DNA of 64,000 nucleotides from Nitrospira sp. Its GTDB lineage: Bacteria; Nitrospirota; Nitrospiria; Nitrospirales; Nitrospiraceae. Under the pieces are notes generated by a model that saw only the letters and a list, made by a program, of their open reading frames with translations, did no database searches and had not been told where the DNA came from. Below are positions 46,164-53,026 of this stretch, piece after piece (the first letter of the stretch is position 1; each line of letters opens with the position of its first letter). The stretch is taken from the NCBI GenBank assembly GCA_009594865.1, contig VOPT01000049.1, forward strand, positions 1 through 64,000, read 5' to 3'. The position numbers and the translations under genes were made by a program.

Positions 46164-47510
46164 ATGACGACATCCAAATCCTATTGCCTCTCCATGCCCC
46201 TCTATACTCAGGTGCTGATCGCCGTGATCTTCGGCGGTCTGCTCGGAGTGATCTTCGGGCAGGAACCGTATCTGGGCGGCGTCACGAACGCGCAGCTGGG
46301 CAAGCTTGGGATGATAGTCGTTCAGCTGCTCAAGACGCTGGCCATTCCGCTCATCTTCTTCGCTATTCTCGATGCGCTCATCCGCACCAGCCTCCCGCTG
46401 AGTCAGGGGACCAGGCTGCTGGTCATCTGTCTCGTGAATGTATCCGTGGCCATGACAATCGGGCTGGTGATCATGAACACCTGGCAGCCGGGCCTGTCCT
46501 GGCAGGGCCATGTCGATGAGTTGCTGCACCTCGTGCCCGGTTCCAAGGCCCCGGCGAAGGTGGCGACCTCGCAGACGCCGATCGAAGACCTGGCCGCCTA
46601 TATTCCCCGCACCATCCTGGCGCCGTTTTCCACCAACAACATCATCGGCGTCGTGCTCCTCGCGTTGGTCATTGGTGCGCTGCTTCGCAAGCTGCACATG
46701 AGATCGGCGCGGATGGGTGAGGACGATCTGGCCATTGTCCGCTTCGTCGAATGGGTCTACGAAGGGCTGGTGCGCATCCTCGGCTGGATCATCCATGCGG
46801 TGCCGTTTGCCGTCTTCGGGGTGGTGGCGCAGGTCGTCGGCAAGTCGGGCGTGGGCGTCTTCTCCATTCTCTGGATCTTTCTCGTGGCGATGCTCGCGGG
46901 GCTCACGATCCATGCGCTGATTTATTATCCGCTCGTCGCCTGGTTCGTGGGTAAGAAGTCGCCGAAGGTGTATGTGGGAGAAGGGGCCGACGCGATCATG
47001 ACGGCCATGTCCTGCAACAGCAGCCTCGCCACGGTGCCGGTCACGTTGCATTGCCTCAATCGTATGAACGTGTCGGCGCAATCGTCGCGTCTCGCGGCTT
47101 GTGTCGGGACGAACCTTAACAATGACGGCATCACCCTCTACGAGGCAATGGCGGCACTGTTTCTCGCTCAAGCGTTGGGGTACGACCTGCCGATGACGAG
47201 CCAGTTTCTGATCGTGGCCGCATCCATTATTGCGGGGGCCGGAGTCGCCGGCATTCCCGAGGCGGGGATGATCGTCTTGCCGCTCGTCTTGTCGGCGGCA
47301 GGCTTGCCTGATACAGTCATCGCCGCGGCGATTCCACTGATCATGACGGTGGACTGGATCATCGCCCGCGCCCGTTCCGGCGTGAACGTCATGAGTGATA
47401 TGCTGGTCGCGATCCTGCTCGATGCAGGCCGGACCCACGCCGTGGCCGTGCCAAGCGCAGTGCGGTATCAGGCCGAGGCGGCGCAACCTTCCGAGTCTCA
47501 GCCATCCTGA
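46164..47510 (+). CDS. Dicarboxylate/amino acid:cation symporter (DAACS family)
   Basis: I use the ATG at 46164 after GCAGGAA (448 residues). The open frame upstream (from 46071) is not membrane-like. The protein has 8-10 hydrophobic segments and the family motifs TAMSCNSSLATVPVTLHCL near residue 278 (the Ser-rich hairpin) and GTNLNNDGITLYEAMAAL near 313. GltP-type members import C4-dicarboxylates, glutamate or aspartate with sodium or protons. NNDG replaces the usual NMDG, so substrate preference may differ. Confidence 0.9.
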   Translation: MTTSKSYCLSMPLYTQVLIAVIFGGLLGVIFGQEPYLGGVTNAQLGKLGMIVVQLLKTLAIPLIFFAILDALIRTSLPLSQGTRLLVICLVNVSVAMTIGLVIMNTWQPGLSWQGHVDELLHLVPGSKAPAKVATSQTPIEDLAAYIPRTILAPFSTNNIIGVVLLALVIGALLRKLHMRSARMGEDDLAIVRFVEWVYEGLVRILGWIIHAVPFAVFGVVAQVVGKSGVGVFSILWIFLVAMLAGLTIHALIYYPLVAWFVGKKSPKVYVGEGADAIMTAMSCNSSLATVPVTLHCLNRMNVSAQSSRLAACVGTNLNNDGITLYEAMAALFLAQALGYDLPMTSQFLIVAASIIAGAGVAGIPEAGMIVLPLVLSAAGLPDTVIAAAIPLIMTVDWIIARARSGVNVMSDMLVAILLDAGRTHAVAVPSAVRYQAEAAQPSESQPS

Positions 47511-47552
47511 CCAACGGTTAACGCGCCCTCACAGAACCCTGCTTTCGACGCC

Positions 47553-48737
47553 TCATTCCAGAATCAATCTCGCCCGCAGGTTGCCTTCTCGAAAATGATT
47601 CGGCAGCAGCATGATGCAGTTGGGATTGAACCCCTGCGATTTCAACGTGTCGATGCTGCCCATCACCCGGCCGCCCTTTTCCAGATCGATCACAGTGATC
47701 GATCCGTCGCTGATGCCGTCCAGATTGAGCAGGCTGTTCTGCACGAACAGGTAGTGCTCGTCGGGAGACAACACCGAATGGTGTGCGCCGGGCGCGGCGG
47801 GAATGGCCTGGAGAAATGTCGGCTGGCGCGGGTTGGAATTGTCGTACACGTTCACAAAGCCGGGCTTCGCCGTCGTGACGTACAAGCGGTCGCCCTTCGC
47901 GTTATAGAGCATCTCCAGCGGCATGCCCTGTTGGCGCGGGCCGAAGTCATCGATCTGCGCGAAGGTGAACGCCTTCGTCGTCGGGTCCCAGGTCCCGGCC
48001 CACAAGGTGCCTTCCATCATGTTCGTGACGTGTACGACCGGGGGATGGCTGTTCGGCGCAAACATCACCTCGACCGGGGCGGATTTTGCGGGGGCCGGCT
48101 TCGATGCCACGCGATGGGTCGAGAGCACCGCGCCGGTGCTGGCCTCGATCACCGTGATCGAATCGCCGGCCTCGGACATGTCGGGCTTCACGGTGCTGGT
48201 GATCAGCACGCGATCGATGCCGTTGTGAATCGCAATGCCGTGCGGATAAAGCACCGATACGGGATCACCGTTCCCGGTGCGCACGGTTTTCATCGGCCGG
48301 TCCGTCACGGCGTCACCCATGATCACCGAGCTGGAGCCCATGCAGGTGAGGTACCAGGTGCGGTTGTCCTCCGAGACCACCAGGTCTTCCAATACTTGGC
48401 AGTCCGGCACCTCGATGGCGCGTAGGCGATAAGGAAAACGCGTCAGGTCCACCACATGCAACAGACTCTTGTTCAGCGCCGTGATGTAGGCCTTCGTCCG
48501 GTCGCGGTTGAAGAAAATGTGGTGGGCGACCAGATCCGGCGGCAGCGGAATATCCATCAGGACCTTGCCGAAGTCCGAGGACTCGGGATCGATCTCCATG
48601 ATCGCGATCCCTTCGCGACGCACCGGCTGATTCGGCTTGCTCTCGTAGTTTAGCAGCGCCAGGAGTTCAGCCGAGGCGATCGAGGTGCAGACCATCAGGA
48701 ACAGCAGCGTGAGAGAAAGGAGTCGGACGCGTCCCAT
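47553..48737 (-). CDS. Secreted YVTN/YncE-like beta-propeller protein
   Basis: The 394-residue protein has a signal peptide (LLSLTLLFLMVCTSIASA, cleavage near residue 23). The rest is a series of propeller blades of the YncE/YVTN type (AYITALNKSLLHVVDL, DRLYVTTAKPGFVNVYDNSNP, GSITVIDLEKGGRVMG). AGGAGGC precedes the ATG. Such proteins are periplasmic or surface-bound, with roles that are rarely known. It is convergent with the symporter gene and has no operon partner. Confidence 0.8.
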   Translation of the reverse strand: MGRVRLLSLTLLFLMVCTSIASAELLALLNYESKPNQPVRREGIAIMEIDPESSDFGKVLMDIPLPPDLVAHHIFFNRDRTKAYITALNKSLLHVVDLTRFPYRLRAIEVPDCQVLEDLVVSEDNRTWYLTCMGSSSVIMGDAVTDRPMKTVRTGNGDPVSVLYPHGIAIHNGIDRVLITSTVKPDMSEAGDSITVIEASTGAVLSTHRVASKPAPAKSAPVEVMFAPNSHPPVVHVTNMMEGTLWAGTWDPTTKAFTFAQIDDFGPRQQGMPLEMLYNAKGDRLYVTTAKPGFVNVYDNSNPRQPTFLQAIPAAPGAHHSVLSPDEHYLFVQNSLLNLDGISDGSITVIDLEKGGRVMGSIDTLKSQGFNPNCIMLLPNHFREGNLRARLILE

Positions 48738-49172
48738 GGCAAGCCTCCTTGAAGAAAGTCCGGCGAATGAGCTGAATCGTCAAAAGGGTACTCCTGTAAT
48801 GGGACATACGCAAGAGCGCGTCAGAGAAATGGAAGCATTTAGGGAAGGTGAGGCTGCAAGGAGCGCACGAGATTGGTCATGATGCCGTCGTCATAGCGAC
48901 TTGGCCAACACCATCCGAGGCGAAGATCGGAGCAAACAGGGGCGAGCCGCATAGCCTACCGACCATGCCCATGCTCATCCGCCTGTACGGCCTTCCGTTC
49001 CTCAACAAGCGGCGCTTCACGAGCGATGAGCCACGATCCCCCAGATTTCGAGGTCCGGCCATTGGCCATAAGCGATTAGCGCTTATTTCCGACCGAACTA
49101 CACTGCACGGCGGGAGCTTTCCAGCTGGCCTTCCCCATGGGTTTTGGCTACACTAGGCACAGGAGATATGTG
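48738..49172. other. Intergenic region at the left edge of the accessory patch
   Basis: No gene is recognised in these 435 bases. A copy of the dispersed palindromic repeat lies at about 49010-49030 (GCGCTTCACGAGCGATGAG). The region separates the beta-propeller gene (minus strand) from the first MNT-HEPN module (plus strand), so both promoters should be here. AGGAGA at 49161 is the ribosome site of the next gene. Confidence 0.6.
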
Positions 49173-49463
49173 ATGAACATCCGACAATTACTCCAGTCCA
49201 AGCGAACACAGATTCTCGCCATTGCTGCGCGCCACGGTGCGCGAAAGGTGAGAGTGTTTGGATCAGTCGCGCGTGGAACCGCTCGTCGGAGTAGTGACAT
49301 CGACTTCCTCGTCGAGATGGAGGAAGGCCGAAGCCTGCTGGACCATGCGGCTCTGATCCTCGACCTGGAGCGATTGCTGAAACGGTCGGTCGACGTGGCC
49401 TCCGAACGCGGACTTCGACGCGTGGTTCGCAAAGAGGTGTTGAAAGATGCGATCGCCTTATGA
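49173..49463 (+). CDS. mntA: MNT-type nucleotidyltransferase antitoxin (MntA)
   Basis: The 96-residue protein is a minimal nucleotidyltransferase. FGSVARGTARRSSDIDFLVE gives the Gly-Ser motif (30-31) and the metal ligands D42 and D44; D74 in RSVDVAS is the third carboxylate. In characterised pairs MntA AMPylates a Tyr of the HEPN toxin and so silences it. I use the ATG at 49173 after AGGAGA. The next gene overlaps by 4 bases. Confidence 0.9.
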   Translation: MNIRQLLQSKRTQILAIAARHGARKVRVFGSVARGTARRSSDIDFLVEMEEGRSLLDHAALILDLERLLKRSVDVASERGLRRVVRKEVLKDAIAL

Positions 49464-49804
49464 GGGATGACCGAGACCGCCTGCAGGACATTCTCGATGC
49501 GATCAAAAAGATAGAGCGGTATGCGAAGCGCGGTCGTCGCCTCTTCGAGGAAGACGAACTGGTCCATACTTGGATGATTCACCACATTCAAATTATCGGG
49601 GAGGCTGCGAGCAAGCTCACCCCTGTCTATCGTAAAACTCACTCGCAAGTTCTCTGGCCGCAGATCATCACGATGCGTCATGTCTTAGTGCATGACTATC
49701 TAGGGATTGATCTGGCAGAAGTCTGGGCGGTTGTGGATCGAGATCTTCCAGTCCTCAAAAAGCAAATCCGACAGATGGTTAAGCCAAGGTCACCAAAAAA
49801 CTGA
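49460..49804 (+). CDS. hepT: HEPN-domain RNase toxin (HepT, DUF86)
   Basis: The 114-residue all-helical protein carries the HEPN active-site motif as RHVLVHDY (R73, H78, Y80), that is Rx4HxY. Arg and His make the RNase site and the Tyr is the residue AMPylated by MntA in studied pairs. All three are intact. It overlaps mntA by ATGA. This is a complete MntA/HepT toxin-antitoxin module. Confidence 0.9.
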   Translation: MRDDRDRLQDILDAIKKIERYAKRGRRLFEEDELVHTWMIHHIQIIGEAASKLTPVYRKTHSQVLWPQIITMRHVLVHDYLGIDLAEVWAVVDRDLPVLKKQIRQMVKPRSPKN

Positions 49805-49917
49805 GCTGCTTCTGCGCTCCGTCACTCAAGACTTACCATTCAATCTGATTCTCCGCTCCTGATCCGAACGGTGCCCTGTTGCTGTTTACCTGTAACTTGT
49901 TACGTCTCATGCCCCGT

Positions 49918-49937
49918 TGTGACCCCCGGATGTCACG
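49918..49937. promoter_or_regulatory. Conserved palindrome upstream of Asn-Pro repeat gene, copy 1
   Basis: GTGAC and GTCAC flank a short centre (CCCCGGAT), 50-70 bases before the start codon. The same block with one base fewer lies before the intact paralogue at 52432-52450. Conservation in both, amid diverged flanks, suggests an operator or alternative promoter element. Confidence 0.5.
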
Positions 49938-49988
49938 GCAGGGGAGTATGCTGGCGGCAGGGAATAAACAGGCATAAGGGAGGCGGCG

Positions 49989-50340
49989 ATGCGACAGGCA
50001 CAGGTGCGGACTGCAGCGATCCTAGGAGGACTGCTCTGGCTGGCCTCGATGGGGAATGGCCGGGCGGAGTAGGGATTCGAAAAGAAGTACCAGCGCGACT
50101 TGAACATCTTCAATCCCATCAACCAGTACCAGTCCACCAGCTCAAACGAGATACGCTTCACGAACGACGAGAGACGTTCCGGCAACTCCGCCAATCCGAT
50201 CAACCAATTCAACTTCAACAATCCCTTCAACCCGGTGAATCGCTATCGCCCGGAGAATCCGTTGGCCCCGATCAATGAGCTCAATCCCGGCGTACCTTTT
50301 GCACCGTTGGGGGAGAGGGATGGGGGAGGTGAGGCGGAGT
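49989..50340 (+). pseudogene. Decayed Asn-Pro 12-mer repeat protein, copy 1
   Basis: From the ATG at 49989 the frame matches the signal peptide of the intact paralogue at 52502 (MRQAQ start, LLWLAS, NGRAE). The codon after Ala-Glu is TAG (50070-50072), where the paralogue has Gln (CAG). The frame then continues with FEKKYQRDLNIFNPINQYQ. Two 12-mers are missing and replaced by 15 residues read from the dispersed repeat (NEIRFTNDERR). Three 12-mers follow, and then the stop is lost and the frame drifts into unrelated sequence. The end given is where similarity fades. Confidence 0.8.
50148..50176. repeat. Dispersed palindromic repeat inside copy 1 of the Asn-Pro gene
   Basis: GAGATACGCTTCACGAACGA and the following GAGAGACG replace two 12-mer units in frame. 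The unit matches the copy at 51427-51456 almost exactly, including the downstream junction. Confidence 0.75.
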
Positions 50341-50384
50341 TTATAGCGGATGGTTATGGCTGGGGCAGAGGGCAGGGACCGGAG

Positions 50385-50414
50385 CGAGATACGCTTAACG
50401 AAAGACGAGATACG
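50385..50414. repeat. Dispersed palindromic repeat after copy 1
   Basis: GAGATACGCTTAACGAAAGA followed by CGAGATACGA is a degraded unit between the remnant of Asn-Pro copy 1 and the second MNT-HEPN module. Confidence 0.55.
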
Positions 50415-50514
50415 AGTCCACAAGGTGGTGATTTCTTCAAGGGAAAAGGGTATTCTGCGGTCGCATTGCTCTTGGTGTGGCCAGCGCACCAAGCGCTTCA
50501 CGGAGACTGCTTCT

Positions 50515-50835
50515 ATGGCACAGCCTTCATCATTACTGACTCATGTGACCCAGACCATTATCAATCGCTTTCACCCGAAGCGCATTATGGTCTTCGGGAG
50601 CCATGCGCGAGGGGAGGCTGGCCCGGATAGCGACTTGGATCTCTTCATTGAGATGGAGACGCCGCGCCGACCGCCGGAACGGGCGATCGAAGTGAGCGAG
50701 GCGTTCGGACTACGTGCATGGCCAATGGATATCGTGGTGTACACGCCGGAAGAAGTGCGGCGATTACGCCATGTGAAGGGGACTCTGCTATCGGTCATTG
50801 AGAAGGAGGGCAAAGTGCTGTATGAGCAGCCCTGA
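50515..50835 (+). CDS. MNT-type nucleotidyltransferase, second module
   Basis: I use the ATG at 50515 (106 residues), where family similarity starts; the frame is open further upstream through repeat DNA. FGSHARGEAGPDSDLDLFIE gives Gly-Ser (28-29) and metal ligands D40 and D42; D72 (WPMDIVVYT) is the third. It overlaps the HEPN gene by 14 bases. It is only distantly similar to the module at 49.2 kb, so the two are not a recent duplication. Confidence 0.87.
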   Translation: MAQPSSLLTHVTQTIINRFHPKRIMVFGSHARGEAGPDSDLDLFIEMETPRRPPERAIEVSEAFGLRAWPMDIVVYTPEEVRRLRHVKGTLLSVIEKEGKVLYEQP

Positions 50836-51220
50836 GTCCAACTTCGAGGCCTGGCTGCGCAAGGCCGAACATGATCTGCTGAACATCGAGAATAACCTTG
50901 CGGCCAAGGACATTCCATGGGACACGGTCTGCTTCCACGCGCAACAGGCTGCCGAAAAAGTATTGAAGGCCCTTCTTGTCCATCACGGGCGCGATCTCTC
51001 GAAGACGCACGATCTGGTAGCCTTACTCGCCCAGTGCGTCGCGTGCGATGCGGGGCTGGCCGCACTGGAGTCGGATTGCCGGAAGCTGACCTCTTACGGT
51101 GTAGCGGCACGGTATCCAGATGACCTGTTCGAGCCCGAAGAGACGGATGGTCGTGATGTGGTGGCCGCGGCCCATCGCGTGCGCGCAAAAATTCTCCTGC
51201 TCCTGCCGAAGAACCGATGA
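50822..51220 (+). CDS. HEPN-domain protein, partner of the second MNT gene
   Basis: The 132-residue helical protein belongs to the larger HEPN family (PF05168 type): FEAWLRKAEHDLLNIENNLA near residue 8, VCFHAQQAAEKVLKALLV near 36, KTHDLVALL near 61 and VAARYPDD near 96. The compact Rx4HxY motif seen in HepT at 49.5 kb is not obvious. Overlap with the MNT gene supports a paired system. Whether it is toxic is unclear. Confidence 0.83.
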   Translation: MSSPESNFEAWLRKAEHDLLNIENNLAAKDIPWDTVCFHAQQAAEKVLKALLVHHGRDLSKTHDLVALLAQCVACDAGLAALESDCRKLTSYGVAARYPDDLFEPEETDGRDVVAAAHRVRAKILLLLPKNR

Positions 51221-51358
51221 GCGCTTACGAAGTTCCTCAGCCATTCTGAATTCTCCGCTCGAAGAACCACAAGAGTATTGGCCTATCGTTGAAGGAGGGG
51301 CCTGGCGATCGATCTGGTACTTCAACGGCGTCCCTACAGGGCCAAGGATGGCAGCACG

Positions 51359-51622
51359 GTGCCAGAGGCGCAGCAACCGAAAGGACATAAACTTCACGAG
51401 CGGCGATTCACGGCTCCTCCAGCCTGCGAGAGACGCTTCACGAACGACGAGAGACGTTCCGGCAACCCCGCCAATCCGATCAACCAATTCAACTTCAACA
51501 ATCCCTTCAATCCCGTGAATCAATATCGTCCGGAGAATCCGTTGAACCCCATCAATGAGTTCAATCCGACCGTACCGTTCGCGCCGTTGGATGGTGGGAG
51601 CGGGATGGGGAAGAGGAGATGA
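51359..51622 (+). pseudogene. 5'-truncated Asn-Pro 12-mer repeat protein, copy 2
   Basis: The frame from a GTG at 51359 encodes 87 residues, but the signal peptide and first repeats of the intact paralogue are missing. Two dispersed-repeat units (read as HERRFT and CERRFTNDERRSG) take their place. From NPANPINQFNFN on, three 12-mers and the end VPFAPLDGG match the paralogues. Without a signal peptide it should not be secreted, so I call it a gene remnant. The junction with the repeat is the same as in copy 1. Confidence 0.75.
51387..51456. repeat. Two tandem units of the dispersed palindromic repeat
   Basis: Units at about 51387-51411 (ACTTCACGAGCGGCGATTCA) and 51427-51456 (GAGAGACGCTTCACGAACGA) precede the surviving 12-mers of copy 2. 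Confidence 0.7.
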
Positions 51623-51742
51623 GGGGAAACCCCGCGGCGCCGATCATGTTCACTCATGTCGCTTCCAATTTTCTGGTTCCTGTGATCTCCCCCGGCAGTA
51701 CGGTTCTTGTGCCGCTGCCGAACTTCATGTATATACAGGAAC

Positions 51743-52032
51743 GTGTTTTCTTGGGATATCACGAAGGCGATTACCAATTTCGAAAAGCACGGTGTTTCCT
51801 TTGAGGAAGCCACGACAGTGTTTGCGGATTCCGATGCGCTCGATGGTGAAGACCCAAGCACTCAACACGTGAAGTACGACGTCAACGTATAGGACAATCT
51901 GTAATAGGCAGGATTCTCTTTGTGGTCTATACAGCACGGAAGGTGGCACATGAAAAAGAAACCATCCGCATCATCAGCGCAAGGCAGGCGAGTAAGAAAG
52001 AACGTGCGGCATATGCCGGATTCGAAGATTGA
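51743..52032 (+). pseudogene. brnT: Frameshifted BrnT-type toxin
   Basis: The first part (GTG at 51743: FSWDITKAITNFEKHGVSFE, then EATTVFADSDALDGED) is a clear BrnT N-terminus but stops at 51890-51892. The remainder continues in another frame from about 51870: IGQSVIGRILFVVYTARK, then ETIRIISARQASKKERAAY, ending at TGA 52030-52032. One missing base (or two extra) between about 51850 and 51885 explains it. BrnT is a RelE-like RNase. Its last part overlaps the start of the antitoxin gene, as in intact loci. Confidence 0.82.
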
Positions 52033-52243
52033 TTTTTCCGATATCCCGGAAGCGACTGACGAGGATTTAAAACGGATGCGGCGTGTAGGAAGGCCTTCTA
52101 GCGGCATGGCGAAGCAACTCATCGCGATTCGTCTTTCTCCCAAGTTGCTGAGTCAACTTCGAAAAATGGCAGATGCGCAGGGCAAGCCTTACCAGAGTCT
52201 CATCCACGAATTGCTGGAGAAGGCCGCGTCCAGAGCGGCGTAA
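51950..52243 (+). CDS. brnA: BrnA-type antitoxin
   Basis: The 97-residue protein has the BrnA pattern: an acidic patch (IDFSDIPEATDEDLKRMRR) and a C-terminal ribbon-helix-helix (QLIAIRLSPKLLSQLRKMAD, then GKPYQSLIHELLEKAA). I use the ATG at 51950; a GTG at 51920 also lies in frame. The gene is intact although its toxin partner upstream is frameshifted, so it may persist as an orphan DNA-binding antitoxin. Confidence 0.87.
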   Translation: MKKKPSASSAQGRRVRKNVRHMPDSKIDFSDIPEATDEDLKRMRRVGRPSSGMAKQLIAIRLSPKLLSQLRKMADAQGKPYQSLIHELLEKAASRAA

Positions 52244-52401
52244 GTCTCCTACTCGTTGGCTGTTCGCGCCGCGCGCGGGTGGCTACCGGGCATCGGGCCG
52301 AGGTCCGGGCCGAGAAAACGGCCGCCTAACCCGTCTTCTGGTTGCGTTCAGCCATCAGATCCGATCCCAGCGAACGCCGCGAGACGGCCTCACCCTCTTC
52401 C

Positions 52402-52417
52402 ACGAGATACGTTTCAC
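52402..52417. repeat. Partial unit of the dispersed palindromic repeat
   Basis: ACGAGATACGTTTCAC resembles the core of the dispersed repeat. It lies 15 bases before the conserved palindrome of the intact Asn-Pro gene. The match is short, so the call is tentative. Confidence 0.4.
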
Positions 52418-52431
52418 CTTTCACACCTCGT

Positions 52432-52450
52432 TGTGACCCCGGATGTCACG
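52432..52450. promoter_or_regulatory. Conserved palindrome upstream of the intact Asn-Pro repeat gene
   Basis: GTGAC-CCCGGAT-GTCAC, preceded by CGTT, matches the element at 49918-49937 apart from one base of spacer. It is about 52 bases before the ATG, with GGGAGGC as the ribosome site in both copies. Confidence 0.5.
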
Positions 52451-52501
52451 GTTCTGGTGTAGGCTCCCGGTCAGGATGAAACCGGCACAAGGGAGGCGAC
52501 C

Positions 52502-52876
52502 ATGCGACAGGCTCAGATGCGGATCGTAGCGATCATCGGCGGGCTGCTTTGGCTCACGTCGATTGGGAATGGCCGAGCGGAGCAGGGGTTCGACGAGAAG
52601 TATCAGCGCAACTTTAACATCTTCACTCCCATCAACCAGTACCAGCCCACCAACCCGCTTAATCCCATCAATACCTACGATCCGGCAAACCCGTTCAACC
52701 CGATCAACCAATTCGATCCCGACAACCCTGCCAATCCAATCAATCAGTTCAACTCCAACAATCCGTTCAATCCGGTCAATCGTTACCGCCCGGAGAATCC
52801 TCTGAACCCCATCAATGAGTTCAATCCGACCGTACCGTTCGCGCCGTTGGGGGGAGGGGCGAGACCGAAACGGTAA
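52502..52876 (+). CDS. Secreted protein of 12-residue Asn-Pro repeats (intact copy)
   Basis: I do not recognise a named family. The 124-residue product has a signal peptide (IVAIIGGLLWLTSIGNGRA, residues 8-26) and then about six tandem 12-residue units. The best five follow Asn-Pro-x-Asn-Pro-(Ile/Val)-Asn-x-(Tyr/Phe)-x-x-x, for example NPLNPINTYDPA and NPFNPVNRYRPE. A short C-terminus (VPFAPLGGGARPKR) ends it. There are no cysteines. It should be exported and adopt an extended repeat structure. Two broken copies lie within 2.5 kb upstream. A surface or matrix role is only a guess. Confidence 0.75.
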   Translation: MRQAQMRIVAIIGGLLWLTSIGNGRAEQGFDEKYQRNFNIFTPINQYQPTNPLNPINTYDPANPFNPINQFDPDNPANPINQFNSNNPFNPVNRYRPENPLNPINEFNPTVPFAPLGGGARPKR

Positions 52877-53026
52877 GGGGGAGCGGGGGAGTGAGAGCGA
52901 CAATCCCCCAGGCCCCTAGGCACAAGCCTGCTGGTGTTTCACGTAAAAACGCGGGTGATTAACGGCTCGGGAAAGAGTATCCTGCGGCGCACAATGGCGT
53001 AATTGTGTGTGGTGGAGAGACTCTGC

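Noticed and set aside
46056..47486. A 476-codon open frame on the minus strand opposite the dicarboxylate symporter
   Set aside because: The product is rich in His, Arg, Asp and Gln with no domain, the typical mirror of a GC-rich membrane-protein gene. The plus-strand gene has clear DAACS motifs and a ribosome site.
49989..52876. Periodic DNA in the Asn-Pro genes considered as a CRISPR array or minisatellite
   Set aside because: The period is a coding 36 bases with variable codons, in frame with a signal peptide. Units are diverged and have no spacers.
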